A DNA stretch of 64,000 bases from Flammeovirga sp. OC4 (GCF_000812565.1 NZ_JTAM01000006.1:124001-188000); one strand, 5' to 3'; shown: positions 1-9,760, numbered from the stretch's first letter. Made by a program: numbers and translations. Notes: generated by a model from the sequence alone, not told the origin.

Positions 1-471
1 GGGGGCCATTGTGGCTATCCATTTATCATTTTCTACCCAGCAGTCACCATCTATAAAGAGGAAATTTTGATATTTTGCTACTGTAATACCTTGGGTTAAG
101 GCATATTTCTTAGGACTCCAATTGGTGTCGGTTTCTTTGATTTCTACCTTTCGAATAAAGTTATATTTCTGGATGAATTGATCAACTATTTTAGCCGTAT
201 TATCAGTCGACCGATCATTAATAACAATGATTTCAAAGGATGAATAATTCTGGCCGACAAGAGAGCTTAAAAGTTTTGAAAGATTACCTGCTTCATTTTT
301 AGCCGCTATAATAATACTAACAGGAGGTGTGGCACCTTTTTCTTGTTTTCTATTTTTCCAAAGGTTGTATGGAGCTATCCCTCCCCAAAATATAAACTGA
401 GGAAGCAGTAAAATGAAGTAAATAAGAGTGGTGAATGTTTGAAGCTCTTCAGAAGAAGAAAATGCATGCAT
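1..471 (-). CDS. Glycosyltransferase family 2, N-terminal part (runs off the window)
   Basis: The complement of this stretch is an open frame starting at the ATG at 471 and still open at base 1, about 157 codons. A hydrophobic segment (residues about 15-32) precedes a GT-A fold start with VSIIIAAKNEAGNL, then FEIIVINDRSTDNT and the metal-binding region FIDGDCW, all typical of GT2 enzymes that add a sugar from a nucleotide-sugar at the inner membrane. The start lies only one codon after the stop of the preceding gene (TAG GCC ATG, in the same frame), so the two are surely co-transcribed. Substrate cannot be told. The missing C-terminus would show whether more membrane helices follow. Confidence 0.85.
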   Translation of the reverse strand, partial: MHAFSSSEELQTFTTLIYFILLLPQFIFWGGIAPYNLWKNRKQEKGATPPVSIIIAAKNEAGNLSKLLSSLVGQNYSSFEIIVINDRSTDNTAKIVDQFIQKYNFIRKVEIKETDTNWSPKKYALTQGITVAKYQNFLFIDGDCWVENDKWIATMAP

Positions 472-474
472 GGC

Positions 475-1749
475 CTATGTTTTTTGCTTTTTCTTCTTCG
501 CTGCAGGGAAAAGGATATTATTTAAAATAAGTCTATATCCTGGTGAATTAGGATGAAGGTTAAGGTCAGTAGGTTCTTCACCCACTAAATGTTGATAATC
601 TTCAGGATCGTGACCACCATAAAAAGTCCAAGTTCCTTTTCCATAAGTACCATGAATATATCTTACTTCATTTGCTTCACTTGTTTCTCCCAATACAATA
701 ACATCAGACTTTACAAGGTGCTTTTTAAACGCAGTTGTTTGACCCATAAAACCTTTAATGTTTTGTTCGTGGTTTTGAGTAAGCATAGTTGGAATAGGAT
801 CCCATTTAGCAGAAAAAGCAAACAACTTAAAAAAGTCATTACTTTCTGTTAATCCTCTTTCATAATACTGATTGTCGATGTCAGAATATTCATATTTATA
901 AGGATCCATGTACAGCTTGAAATTCTTAAAAGCAAAGGTTTTGTCGTAATCTAATTTTGACTGAGCATTGGGGTCCGCTGGGTCCCCATCATACATAAAG
1001 TCGCAGATATCTACTCCTTCGGCAGATAATGCAATATCATACGTATCTGTAGCAGAACACATAGCAAAGAGGAAACCTCCACCTGCACAGAAGTCTCTGA
1101 TTTTTTTAGCAACACCCAACTTCAATTGCGAAACCTTATCAAAACCATGTTTATGAGCGGATGCTTCAAACTTCTTTTGATTATCAATGTACCATTTTTG
1201 TCGGCCATACGCTCTAAAAAACTTACCATATTGTCCGGTAAAGTCTTCGTGATGAAGGTGTAACCAATCATATTTTGGTAACAAATCGGCAATTACTTCA
1301 TCGTCAAAAATCACGTCATAAGGTATTTCTGCATAGGTTAAAACGAGTGTTACCGCATCATCCCATGGCATTTTAGAAGGAGGCGAATAAACAGCAATTT
1401 TAGGAGGAACATCCAAACGCATGATGTCCATATTAGATTCAGGGTGTTCTATTTCTCTTTTGATCCCCACTACTTGAGCATCTGAGATAACTTCATAACT
1501 TACCCCTCTGACAATCATTTCATTTTCAAAATCCTGAGCATATTTGAATAAGAAACTTCCACCTCTGAAATTGAGTAGCCATTCTGCTTCAACATCTTTC
1601 TGAAGTACCCAATAGGTAACTCCATACGCTTTCAAATGATTTGTTTGGGAATGATCCATTGGCACTAGTATGTAATTCGCAAAAGCAGGTGAAACCAAGA
1701 ACCAAAGTAATCCCAGCAATATAAATTTAAGTTGTTTTATCTCTTTCAT
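475..1749 (-). CDS. Conserved secreted Bacteroidota protein (often labelled 'asparagine synthetase B')
   Basis: A 424-residue protein with an N-terminal signal peptide (about residues 1-24, ending SPAFA). It contains YILVPMDHSQTNHLKAYG, a central IAVYSPPS...VIFDDEVIADLLPKYDWLHLHHEDF block and a FCAGGGFLFAMCSATDTYD block. This pattern matches a family of about 420 residues widespread in Bacteroidota whose database name is 'asparagine synthetase B'. No glutaminase Cys at position 2 and no ATP-pyrophosphatase SGGLDS motif is present, so that name is not supported here. The SPP-S...AxCSATD layout resembles a class-I amidotransferase-like (ThuA-type) fold, which is only an impression. It precedes the glycosyltransferase gene with 3 bp between stop and start. 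Function unknown. Confidence 0.75.
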   Translation of the reverse strand: MKEIKQLKFILLGLLWFLVSPAFANYILVPMDHSQTNHLKAYGVTYWVLQKDVEAEWLLNFRGGSFLFKYAQDFENEMIVRGVSYEVISDAQVVGIKREIEHPESNMDIMRLDVPPKIAVYSPPSKMPWDDAVTLVLTYAEIPYDVIFDDEVIADLLPKYDWLHLHHEDFTGQYGKFFRAYGRQKWYIDNQKKFEASAHKHGFDKVSQLKLGVAKKIRDFCAGGGFLFAMCSATDTYDIALSAEGVDICDFMYDGDPADPNAQSKLDYDKTFAFKNFKLYMDPYKYEYSDIDNQYYERGLTESNDFFKLFAFSAKWDPIPTMLTQNHEQNIKGFMGQTTAFKKHLVKSDVIVLGETSEANEVRYIHGTYGKGTWTFYGGHDPEDYQHLVGEEPTDLNLHPNSPGYRLILNNILFPAAKKKKQKT

Positions 1750-2083
1750 TAAACTCTCTCTCTTCTAACTCTCAAAGTACCATGACAAAAGATCTATAGT
1801 GATTGTTAAAGAGAAGGTTAGTAACGTACTCTTCATTCACTTTTCATAATTATACAATTATCTGATTTTCTCTTGTTTTAATACACTCTCGATCGATAAT
1901 ATATTAATATCATCATTGAACAATGAAAATACAATTCTTTCCTCTATTCTTTACAATTTTATACTGATTATTATGAAAGTAGAAGATGATCTATTAATTT
2001 TTGAATGTTTACGATTCAGGAAAGCTTACGATTCTTTTTTCTGTATCATGCTTAAAGGCTAACTATATAACTAATTAAAAATA
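1750..2083. other. Divergent intergenic region, promoters expected
   Basis: 334 bp of AT-rich DNA between two divergently read genes. It must hold both promoters. I see no hairpin, repeat or small open frame that I would defend. Confidence 0.5.
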
Positions 2084-2920
2084 ATGATTCATGTACTTCA
2101 AATCGTTATTCTCTATTGTATATCAATAGGAATAATGCAGGCTCAATCGATCTATTCTACTTCTTCATTACACAAAATTGGAGCGTCTTCTTTGGGTAGA
2201 ACAGATGCAAATCTATTTGTAGATGATGTTTGGTCGTCGGTGAATGCTATTGCCAATATTTCAACCCTAAAGAATACCACCGTTGGTGTCAGTCATAGAC
2301 TTCCACATCATGCTTTAGCGTTATCTACTTTTGGTTTTTCTTCCATTCTACCTACTAGGAAATTTCATTTATCCGCCTCATTTCAAAAATTTGGAGATGC
2401 TGATTTTAATGAGCAATCTATTGTTTTGGGTGTTGGGAAAAAAATAGGAATTGTTCGATTAGGAGGAAGTCTGAACTTTTATCAAGTAGGAGGTGAGACT
2501 ATTAGAAGACTGAATGCTATGACGTTCAACTTTGGGATTAATACAATATTGAGTGAATATATAATACTCTCATTTCATGGTCACAATATATTAAATGAGA
2601 GCTATGCTGTTGATGAATTACAGATACCAATCTCTTCTGTGTACAGATTTGGTATCGCCTATAAAATGGATCAATCGATTCATCTGAGTACCCAAATAGA
2701 AAAGGAAATGGATCAGCTTTTAACCTCTAGAAGTACAATTTCCTATCAGTTGACAGACCTTTTTAAAATATACAGTGGAATTACTTTTCCATCTGTCAGA
2801 ATTGGAGCAGGTTCTCAGCTGAATTATAAACACTGGATCTTTGATTATGCATTTCAAGTGCATCAGGTGCTAGGTTGGACACATGCTTTTTCTTTATCTT
2901 ATGTAATTTCTAAGTCATGA
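2084..2920 (+). CDS. Outer-membrane beta-barrel protein, PorV/PorQ-like style
   Basis: 278 residues with a signal peptide (residues 1-20, ...IMQAQ) and alternating hydrophobic strands through the whole length, ending in an aromatic/hydrophobic strand, as expected for an outer-membrane barrel. The opening GASSLGRTDANLFVDDVWSSVNAIANIS and VGVSHRLPHHALALSTFGFSS resembles the start of PorV/PorQ/UPF0164-type barrels of Bacteroidota, in which GA.S..G.A........A..NPA is typical, but the match is loose. Its TGA overlaps the ATG of the next gene (ATGA at 2917-2920), so the two are translated as a pair. Precise role unknown. Confidence 0.6.
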   Translation: MIHVLQIVILYCISIGIMQAQSIYSTSSLHKIGASSLGRTDANLFVDDVWSSVNAIANISTLKNTTVGVSHRLPHHALALSTFGFSSILPTRKFHLSASFQKFGDADFNEQSIVLGVGKKIGIVRLGGSLNFYQVGGETIRRLNAMTFNFGINTILSEYIILSFHGHNILNESYAVDELQIPISSVYRFGIAYKMDQSIHLSTQIEKEMDQLLTSRSTISYQLTDLFKIYSGITFPSVRIGAGSQLNYKHWIFDYAFQVHQVLGWTHAFSLSYVISKS

Positions 2921-4920
2921 AAAAAAGTATTGTTATTGTACTTCTAACATTAAAAGTCTTTGTTGTTAGTGCTCAATCAAATGATGAAGAAATGCTATGG
3001 TTACAAAGTATCTTTCAGAAAGATAAAATGGAGATATTAACTCCTAAGGAAGTGGATTATTGGTTGTCGTTTCATAGAAATCCTAAAAACTTGAATAAGC
3101 TCAAGGCTTGGGAATTACAGACACTATTTGGTTTGACTTATGATGAAGTACAGTCTTTTCAAAAATATAAAAAGTTGTATGGTGCTTTTGTAAGTACAAA
3201 TGAGTTAAATAGAATAGAAGGGTGGAATGAATCATTGACTCGGAGAGTGAAAGCCTGTACTTATGTTTCCAATTTCAATGAGGAAGGATTAAGTAGAAAA
3301 GAGCAATTGAAAGCCCCTGATTTACATTATTCATTAAGTAATTTTGGTTTCTCTACTCCGATTTCTAAAGGATTTCTTCAAGATCACTATTTGGGAGCTC
3401 CCGCTTATTTTCAACAAAAACTACTTTGGTCGAAACGGAATAATTATAGTTTCGGTCTAACCTTACAACAAGACAAAGGGGAGGTGTGGGATTGGAACCC
3501 TTCAAAAAGACATTTTGGATTTGATTTTACTTCAGCTCATTTGAGTATCCATAATGATGGTTTTCTTCAGCAATTACTTGTAGGCGATTTTCAGATGATC
3601 GGTGGACAAGGTTTAGTATTTGGAGGAGGTTACTTTTTGGGAAAAGGAGGAGATCCTATTTTAAATATTACCCGAGCAGTTTCAGAGGGAAGGCCTTACA
3701 CTTCAGTAACAGAAAGCGGTTTTTTCAGAGGAGGATTGGTTACCGTAAAACCTATAAGTAATGTGAAATTAACATTGATGGGAAGTTATAAAAATATTGA
3801 TGCTTATGCCTCTGATACTACAAGGGTAATCAATAATGGTTTGCATAGAACAACAAAAGAGATTGAAAAGAGAAGTCAGATTACATTAGTAAGTGTTGGG
3901 AGTAGACTTGAGAGTAGCTTTAATGCATTAAATATTGGGTGTAATTTTATTACGAGCCAGTACTCCAACTATATTGACCCAGGTGTGAGAAAAGATTCCC
4001 TTTCTGTTTTTGAAGGGAGGTATGCTACAAATTTTAGTGTGGACCTGAATTATTATTGGAGAAATTTATCTTTCTTTTCTGAAGTCGCTAGATCCAATTT
4101 TGGAGGAATGGCCTATTTGTTTTCTACCTATGTTAGTTTAAAGAAGGGGTTCGATCTTGTTTTTTCATTTCGTGATTATGCTCACAATTATGTTTCACTC
4201 TTTGGTAATGCACTTTCAGAAAGTACAAATACTACAAATGAAGAAGGTTTTTATGTTGGTTTTAAATGGAAGAAAGGCAAAAAGTTCTTACTTGAAGGAT
4301 ACATTGATTTATATTCTTTTCCTTTTTCTACTTATAGAAATGATGTGGGTATTGAAGGGGTTGAATTTAGAGGGAGAAGTAAATTGAAATTGAAAAATAA
4401 TACGTCTCTATTCCTTAATTTTTCAACATTTGAAAGAGGTAAATACATTACAAAAGAAGACTATTTTAAATCAGTTCTCATCAAGGAAATTAGTCAAAAG
4501 CTAAGCCTCGGGGCAATTATTGAAGATCATCACATTACCTTGAAACCTCAAGTACAATTTCATTTTTATCAGGGAGAAGAGAAAAGTTTTGGATATTTAC
4601 TTGCCCAGGATTTGAGTGCACAACTTTTTGATAACCTTAAATTAGATACTCGTATTGCTTATTTCTCTACGGATGACTATAATTCAAGGCTATATAGTTA
4701 TGAAAAAAATCTACAGTATGTATTTTCATATCCACCCTACTATGGTAAGGGATGGAAAAATTATTTACTCTTAAAATACAGACTTTCTAAAAAGCTTCGT
4801 GTGATTGCCCGATGGTCCTATACTTTTTATCATGATCGAGAAGTAATAGGAAGTGGTTGGGATGAAATAGAAGGAAATGCTAGGCATGACTTGGCTTTCC
4901 AACTGAAAGTAAATTTGTAA
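2917..4920 (+). CDS. Helix-hairpin-helix protein fused to an outer-membrane barrel
   Basis: 667 residues. A signal peptide (1-19) is followed by a helical region (about 25-120) with two helix-hairpin-helix-like units: LTPKEVDYWLSFHRNPKNLN, then YKKLYGAFVSTNELNRIEGW. From about residue 130 to the end the protein is strand-rich with many aromatic residues (GGQGLVFGGGYFLGKGGDPI, repeated amphipathic strands, terminal AFQLKVNL), as in outer-membrane barrels. Homologous Bacteroidota proteins are usually annotated 'helix-hairpin-helix domain-containing protein'. The HhH units suggest nucleic-acid contact, as in ComEA, but they would face the periplasm; a role in DNA uptake is speculation. It overlaps the upstream barrel gene by 4 bp and ends at a strong terminator. 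Confidence 0.7.
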   Translation: MKKSIVIVLLTLKVFVVSAQSNDEEMLWLQSIFQKDKMEILTPKEVDYWLSFHRNPKNLNKLKAWELQTLFGLTYDEVQSFQKYKKLYGAFVSTNELNRIEGWNESLTRRVKACTYVSNFNEEGLSRKEQLKAPDLHYSLSNFGFSTPISKGFLQDHYLGAPAYFQQKLLWSKRNNYSFGLTLQQDKGEVWDWNPSKRHFGFDFTSAHLSIHNDGFLQQLLVGDFQMIGGQGLVFGGGYFLGKGGDPILNITRAVSEGRPYTSVTESGFFRGGLVTVKPISNVKLTLMGSYKNIDAYASDTTRVINNGLHRTTKEIEKRSQITLVSVGSRLESSFNALNIGCNFITSQYSNYIDPGVRKDSLSVFEGRYATNFSVDLNYYWRNLSFFSEVARSNFGGMAYLFSTYVSLKKGFDLVFSFRDYAHNYVSLFGNALSESTNTTNEEGFYVGFKWKKGKKFLLEGYIDLYSFPFSTYRNDVGIEGVEFRGRSKLKLKNNTSLFLNFSTFERGKYITKEDYFKSVLIKEISQKLSLGAIIEDHHITLKPQVQFHFYQGEEKSFGYLLAQDLSAQLFDNLKLDTRIAYFSTDDYNSRLYSYEKNLQYVFSYPPYYGKGWKNYLLLKYRLSKKLRVIARWSYTFYHDREVIGSGWDEIEGNARHDLAFQLKVNL

Positions 4921-4929
4921 AGACAATAA

Positions 4930-4964
4930 AAAAGCGATTTTAGGTCAATCCTAAAATCGCTTTT
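4930..4964. terminator. Bidirectional intrinsic terminator
   Basis: A perfect 15-bp inverted repeat (AAAAGCGATTTTAGG, loop TCAAT, complement) with A/T-rich flanks on both sides. It sits between convergent genes and can serve the barrel operon on + and accA on -. Confidence 0.9.
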
Positions 4965-4988
4965 ATTTATTCAAATAATCAGAAAAGA

Positions 4989-5948
4989 TTATTCTTGGAA
5001 AACACCCATTGTAGAGAATTTCTCAATTCTGTTATTCTTAAGTGTTAGTGTGTCTAATTTTTCTAATTCAGCAGTTTCTGCTAAAATAGTATCTTTCATG
5101 ATTTTGAACATTTCTTGAGGATTTGTGTGTGCACCACCAAGAGGTTCAGGAATAATCTTGTCGATTAATCCGAAAGATTCCATATCTTTTGCTGTTAGTT
5201 TTAAAGCTTCAGCTGCTTGCTCTTTGTAATCCCAGCTTCTCCAAAGAATTGAAGAACAAGATTCTGGAGAAATTACAGAGTACCAAGTGTTTTCAAGCAT
5301 CATTACTGAATCACCGATAGCAATACCTAAAGCACCACCAGAAGCACCTTCACCAATTACAATACAGATTACAGGAACGGTCAATTTGAACATTTCCTTT
5401 AAGTTTCTTGCAATTGCTTCTGCTTGACCTCTTTCTTCTGCTTCAAGACCAGGGAATGCACCCGGAGTATCAATAAAAGTAACAACGGGCTTTTTAAATT
5501 TCTCTGCAAGTTTCATCAAGCGAAGTGCTTTTCTGTAACCTTCAGGATTAGCCATACCAAAGTTTCTCATTTGGCGTTGTTTTGTATTTCTACCTTTTTG
5601 CTGACCGATCAACATAAAAGTTTTTCCGTCGATAGTACCAAAACCACCTACCATTGCTTTATCATCTCCAAAGGCTCTATCACCATGAAGTTCCACAAAG
5701 TCATCTGTAATTTGATAGATATAGTCTAGCGTGTAGGGTCTGTCAGCATGACGAGAAAGTTGTACTCTTTGCCAACGAGTTAGGTTTTCAAAAGTACTTT
5801 TTTTAAGCTCTACGATTTTATGTTCAAGCTCTTCTATAGCTGTACTTACATCTACATTATTTTTAGATGCAAGATCTCTCATGTCTTCAAGTTTCGCCTC
5901 AAGCTCAGCGATAGGCTTTTCGAAATCTAGCAGTGTATTCTGATCCAT
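4989..5948 (-). CDS. accA: Acetyl-CoA carboxylase carboxyltransferase subunit alpha
   Basis: 319 residues, the usual AccA length. With AccD it moves the carboxyl group from carboxybiotin to acetyl-CoA, giving malonyl-CoA for fatty-acid synthesis in the cytosol. Visible family blocks are the N-terminal coiled coil ([21 protein letters not shown]), [21 protein letters not shown], the [22 protein letters not shown] block, [18 protein letters not shown] and the oxyanion-hole/CoA region [15 protein letters not shown]. Start ATG at 5948 fits homologues. It is a single-gene unit with its own -7 box upstream and a terminator downstream. Confidence 0.97.
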   Translation of the reverse strand: MDQNTLLDFEKPIAELEAKLEDMRDLASKNNVDVSTAIEELEHKIVELKKSTFENLTRWQRVQLSRHADRPYTLDYIYQITDDFVELHGDRAFGDDKAMVGGFGTIDGKTFMLIGQQKGRNTKQRQMRNFGMANPEGYRKALRLMKLAEKFKKPVVTFIDTPGAFPGLEAEERGQAEAIARNLKEMFKLTVPVICIVIGEGASGGALGIAIGDSVMMLENTWYSVISPESCSSILWRSWDYKEQAAEALKLTAKDMESFGLIDKIIPEPLGGAHTNPQEMFKIMKDTILAETAELEKLDTLTLKNNRIEKFSTMGVFQE

Positions 5949-6042
5949 TGCTGCGAAAAATATGATGTTTAATATTCTTTAAAAATCACTCAAGGAATGA
6001 TTTATTAAAAGATTGAATTCTAAAATAATACTATTCAGAAAG

Positions 6043-6075
6043 CAAACATACGCAATAAAAACTTTATTGGAACAA
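6043..6075 (-). promoter_or_regulatory. Probable accA promoter (Bacteroidota type)
   Basis: Read on the minus strand, TATGTTTG (6050-6043) matches the TAnnTTTG -7 consensus and a TTG lies at 6075-6073, 22 bp upstream, inside the accepted spacing. It stands about 95 bp before the accA start. No -35/-10 sigma70 box is needed in this phylum. Confidence 0.55.
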
Positions 6076-6099
6076 GAAAACCGTTAAATGATATAAAAA

Positions 6100-6127
6100 A
6101 AGCCTCTTCCTTTCTTGGAAGAGGCTT
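6100..6127 (-). terminator. Terminator of the Na/Pi cotransporter gene
   Basis: 11-bp perfect stem (AAGCCTCTTCC / GGAAGAGGCTT) with a 6-nt loop, followed on the minus strand by a T-run. It lies 25 bp after the stop of the transporter gene. Confidence 0.85.
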
Positions 6128-6151
6128 AATCTGAGTGAGTTATAATTTTTT

Positions 6152-7846
6152 TTATTCTACTTCTCCTGCAAAAGCTTCAGAAATATTAAGGATGTGATCC
6201 CCGATTCTTTCCATAGAAGCAAGAAGGTCATTATAAGCTAAAATCTCACCTGTAGAAACGCCTTCAGCATTAATTTCTGAGCGATTAAGGTGTTTTCTAC
6301 GTAGTTCTTTTCTTTTCTGATTGACAGCTTTTTCCGCACTTTGTGCAGCTTCTAAATTCACTTTATCCGCTTCGATATTGGATAACATGATTCCGAAAGC
6401 ATTATCAACTACATTTAAAAACTCAGTTAAGTCTGTTTGTTGGTCAGTAGTTAACCAAATTTTCTCTTCGTATCTTTTCTCAATTGTAAAGGTCATGCCT
6501 TTGAAGATATCGCCAATTCTCTCAATTTCATGAGCGGCACGCATTAAGCTTTTTACTTCATCAATTTGAGAAGATGAAAGTAGTTGATCTCTTGAGATTT
6601 TAGATAAGAAGTCTGAAACCTCTTGTTCCATTCTATCTGAATTCTCTTCAACTTTACGAAGTTTTGAGATATAACCCTTTCTTTCTTTTTTATTTTCTTT
6701 GCCAGAACTGAATAAGTTTTTGGCAGTTGTTGTCTGTTTAGAGATGATTTGAGCAAAACGTTTGATTTCGTTTCTAGCTTGCTCAACACCCGCTTCATTG
6801 GCAATTGGTCTGCCATCAGAAATAAACTCAAGGCTGTATTCGTCTTGATCTTCTGTTTCTGGTACCATTTTCACTACAACATTCTTAATTGCATTAACAA
6901 AGAATATCATGATTGAAGTGTTGAGGATATTAAATGATGTATGGAAGATCGATAATGCAATAGGAACTGCTGTTGGATCTGTAGTAGGGTCTCCAAATTC
7001 CGTGTAGCCATTCATAAAGAAAATAACTCCTTTAAGGAATAATGGGTAAACTAAAAGCATCCAAATTACACCTGTAACATTGAAAATAAGGTGAGCACGA
7101 GCTGATCTTTTAGCATTTGTATTACCAACAACTGCAGCAAGGTTAGCAGTGATTGTAGTACCGATGTTTTCTCCTAACACCATCGCAGCTGCAATTTCAA
7201 ATGGAATAACACCTTGATTACAAAGTACAAGCGTTAACGCCATGGCGGCACTTGATGATTGTACTACGATTGTAATTAAAGTACCAATGATAACAAATGC
7301 TGCAGGTGCAAATATTCCTAAGTTTTGGAAAGTCTCTAAGAACGATAATTGCTCTGCACTAAATGATGGTACAGCTTCTTTAAGCATCTGTAAACCAATA
7401 AATAATACTGCAAATCCAATTAAAGTATTACCCCAGTCTTTTGTTCTTTTAGAACCAGAAAACATCATCGGGAATGCAATAGCAATGATAGGCAATGCTA
7501 GCTTTGACATTTTCACTTTGAAGCCTAATATTGAGATGATCCAAGCGGTAACAGTAGTACCTACGTTGGCTCCCATAATTACGCCAATAGACTGAGTGAG
7601 GGAAAGTAATCCTGCATTTACGAAACTAACTACCATTACTGTAGTTGCCGAAGAGGATTGAATGATAGTAGTAATTAAGAATCCTGTAAAAACACCCGCA
7701 AATTTATTGGAGGTCATCGCCGAAAGAATATTTCTCATCTTATCTCCCGCAACGTTTTGGATACCTTCACTCATCACTTTCATCCCGTAGATGAATAAGC
7801 CGAGTGCTCCTACAAGCTTTAGAAACTCAAAAATTCCAAATTCCAT
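6152..7846 (-). CDS. Na/Pi cotransporter family protein with PhoU-like domain
   Basis: 564 residues. The first about 330 residues form two inverted membrane repeats, each with the diagnostic QSSSA motif (IIQSSSATTVMVVSF near residue 62 and VVQSSSAAMALTLV near residue 196), the sodium/phosphate binding signature of the NptA/PNaS family. The C-terminal about 200 residues are charged helices (LMRAAHEIERIGDIFKGM, LLASMERIGDHILNISEAF), two PhoU-type repeats. It would import phosphate with Na+ across the inner membrane, or export it as reported for YjbB-type relatives; direction cannot be read from sequence. Single gene with its own terminator. Confidence 0.92.
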   Translation of the reverse strand: MEFGIFEFLKLVGALGLFIYGMKVMSEGIQNVAGDKMRNILSAMTSNKFAGVFTGFLITTIIQSSSATTVMVVSFVNAGLLSLTQSIGVIMGANVGTTVTAWIISILGFKVKMSKLALPIIAIAFPMMFSGSKRTKDWGNTLIGFAVLFIGLQMLKEAVPSFSAEQLSFLETFQNLGIFAPAAFVIIGTLITIVVQSSSAAMALTLVLCNQGVIPFEIAAAMVLGENIGTTITANLAAVVGNTNAKRSARAHLIFNVTGVIWMLLVYPLFLKGVIFFMNGYTEFGDPTTDPTAVPIALSIFHTSFNILNTSIMIFFVNAIKNVVVKMVPETEDQDEYSLEFISDGRPIANEAGVEQARNEIKRFAQIISKQTTTAKNLFSSGKENKKERKGYISKLRKVEENSDRMEQEVSDFLSKISRDQLLSSSQIDEVKSLMRAAHEIERIGDIFKGMTFTIEKRYEEKIWLTTDQQTDLTEFLNVVDNAFGIMLSNIEADKVNLEAAQSAEKAVNQKRKELRRKHLNRSEINAEGVSTGEILAYNDLLASMERIGDHILNISEAFAGEVE

Positions 7847-8130
7847 ATCTAATGTAAATACAACAAAATCAAAACCCTGATAAAAAAGCAGGGATTAGAG
7901 ATCGCAAAGTAACTCAATTCCTTATTATTCTTTGATAACATCTACTTAAATTAATAATTTGTTAATCTAACCAGATTATAATAAAAAATGAGTATTCTTA
8001 TTTTAGAAGTTTATTAAAAATTATCGAAAGCAAGATTGTTATTTTCAACTAGTGAAAGTATTGATCTCTTTTTCGGTGCAATATTCTTACTTTACTTTTA
8101 ATAATCATAATATTACTCCTAATTGTTGGG

Positions 8131-9033
8131 CTAGAAATAAATATTATTAGCAACTCGGAAGGTATTTGCATGCGCTTCGATGATTGTGCTCAACTTTTTT
8201 GAATAGCCGCCGCCCATACTTGTAACCACTGGTATACCATTTTCATGGCATTTATGATAGACCATTTCATCTCTAGTTTTACAACCTTGAATGGTCATGC
8301 CTAGTTTTCCTAGTTTGTCAGTGTTCAAAATATCAACTCCAGAAAGGTAAAATACGAATTGGGGTTGTAGTGTTTCAAAAAGCTCATCAAGTTGAGGCTT
8401 TAAAATAGAAAGATAGGTGGCATCATCCATTTCATCTTCTAAAGGAATATCCAAATCAGAAACTTCTTTTTTCATTGGATAGTTATTGGCACCGTGCATG
8501 CTGAAAGTGAAAACTTCTGGAGTGTTTTGGAAAATTTCTGCGGTACCATTGCCTTGATGAACATCTAAATCCAAAATCAAAATTCTCTTATATCCTTTTT
8601 TTCGAATAAGATAATTAGCTGCTACTCCAAAATCATTGAGTATACAGAACCCTTCACCATGTTCTGAATATGCATGATGTGTACCACCGGCAATATTCAT
8701 CGCCACTCCATATTTTAAAGCATACTCCACACAGTCAATGGTTCCTTGTGTAATAATGAGTTCTCTTAAAATAAGGTCATCTGACATTGGGAGGCCTATT
8801 TTGCGTGCCTCATGATAGGTCAGTGTTTGGTGCTTTAATTTTTGCCAATATTCCAAAGTGTGAGTAGTGAGAATATCTTCTTCTTTCACTGGGTTAGGAA
8901 CAAAAAGGTTTTCTTCTGTAATAGTTCCCTCAAACAGAAGTTGTTCCATCAATAAAGGGTATTTATCCATTGGAAAGCGATGCCCTTCTTCTACAGGGTG
9001 TCCGTATCTTGGATGATAAGCGACTTTTAGCAT
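8131..9033 (-). CDS. Histone deacetylase family protein (acetoin-utilisation/APAH-like)
   Basis: About 300 residues. The zinc/active-site motifs of the arginase/deacetylase fold are present: GGTHHAY (tandem His), ILDLDVHQGNGTAEIF (Asp/His zinc ligands), FSMHGANNYP and YLSGVDIL (third Asp), and the late GGGYS. Bacterial members deacetylate small molecules such as acetylpolyamines; the substrate here is unknown. I start it at the ATG at 9033 (MLKVAYHP), not at the in-frame codon at 9069, because homologues begin there and the ATG overlaps the upstream stop as TAATG, a typical translational coupling. It is coupled to the CoA-binding protein. Confidence 0.9.
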   Translation of the reverse strand: MLKVAYHPRYGHPVEEGHRFPMDKYPLLMEQLLFEGTITEENLFVPNPVKEEDILTTHTLEYWQKLKHQTLTYHEARKIGLPMSDDLILRELIITQGTIDCVEYALKYGVAMNIAGGTHHAYSEHGEGFCILNDFGVAANYLIRKKGYKRILILDLDVHQGNGTAEIFQNTPEVFTFSMHGANNYPMKKEVSDLDIPLEDEMDDATYLSILKPQLDELFETLQPQFVFYLSGVDILNTDKLGKLGMTIQGCKTRDEMVYHKCHENGIPVVTSMGGGYSKKLSTIIEAHANTFRVANNIYF

Positions 9034-9395
9034 TAGTAAGTTTGTGAGGATAACATGACTAGAGTACAAGCTTCTTCGGTGAAGATTCCGGCTTCAGCAG
9101 CTTTTTTGTAAAAAACAGGGTTTTCAGTTCCTGGGTTGAAAATAATTCTTTTAGGTTTTAAAGAAATGATGTAGTCAATCCACTCTTCTTGTCTTTGAGG
9201 TCCGACATACATCGTAACAGTGTCAACATCATCAATTGCAGGTTTATCATTAATGATATCAATACCATCACCTACTTTTCCTTTTTTAATTCCTAAAGGA
9301 ACGATGGGATGACCTTTTTGAGTAAGTCTTTCTGCAGCAAAGAATGCGTACCTTGAAGGATTGGGAGTGGCACCTATAATGACTGTTTTTTTCAT
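9033..9395 (-). CDS. CoA-binding domain protein (YccU type)
   Basis: 120 residues starting MKKTVIIGATPNPSRYAF, a Rossmann-like CoA-binding fold of the YccU family, with PLGIKKG, DTVTMYVGP and the IIFNPGTEN loop near the end. Enzymatic role unknown in the family. The frame is open further to 9431, but the ATG at 9395 fits homologues and a TATTTTTG -7 box (complement of 9429-9436) lies about 34 bp upstream. Its stop TAA shares bases with the ATG of the deacetylase-like gene, so the two form a two-gene operon; a link to acyl/acetyl metabolism is a guess. Confidence 0.88.
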   Translation of the reverse strand: MKKTVIIGATPNPSRYAFFAAERLTQKGHPIVPLGIKKGKVGDGIDIINDKPAIDDVDTVTMYVGPQRQEEWIDYIISLKPKRIIFNPGTENPVFYKKAAEAGIFTEEACTLVMLSSQTY

Positions 9396-9760
9396 AAAGT
9401 ATTGGAATGTTATATTCAAATAATGCCACAAAAATAGGCATTTCTTTCGTTTTAAATCTTAGAATATAACAAGAAGTAGGTGGTAACTGTTTGATTATTC
9501 CGTGGTTTTAGTGAACTTTGCCATCGTAAATTATTAAGCAAACTGTGTCTTAAATATTCACTTTAATACCATGTAGTAAATAATTATAGAGTGATTCTTT
9601 TCATTGACTCTGAAAGAGAAGAACTATTTATTGTAATTGGTAAAAACAATACTCAATTTTCAAATTAATAATTAACGTTGCTTATTCGTTCTTATGATTG
9701 AATTGTAATTATTGGTGTAAAACAAACTATGTGAGACGCACTTTTTTCAAACTATATCTT
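9396..9760. other. Divergent intergenic region
   Basis: 365 bp between the CoA-binding protein and the DUF3857 operon. Apart from the -7-like TATTTTTG on the minus strand (9429-9436) I see no repeat, hairpin or extra gene. The frame of the next gene runs back to a TTG at 9698 but that extension lacks any signal-peptide logic. Confidence 0.5.

Noticed and set aside
7242-7595. 117-codon frame antisense to the Na/Pi cotransporter
   Set aside because: Shadow of a conserved membrane-protein gene; no start context or family.
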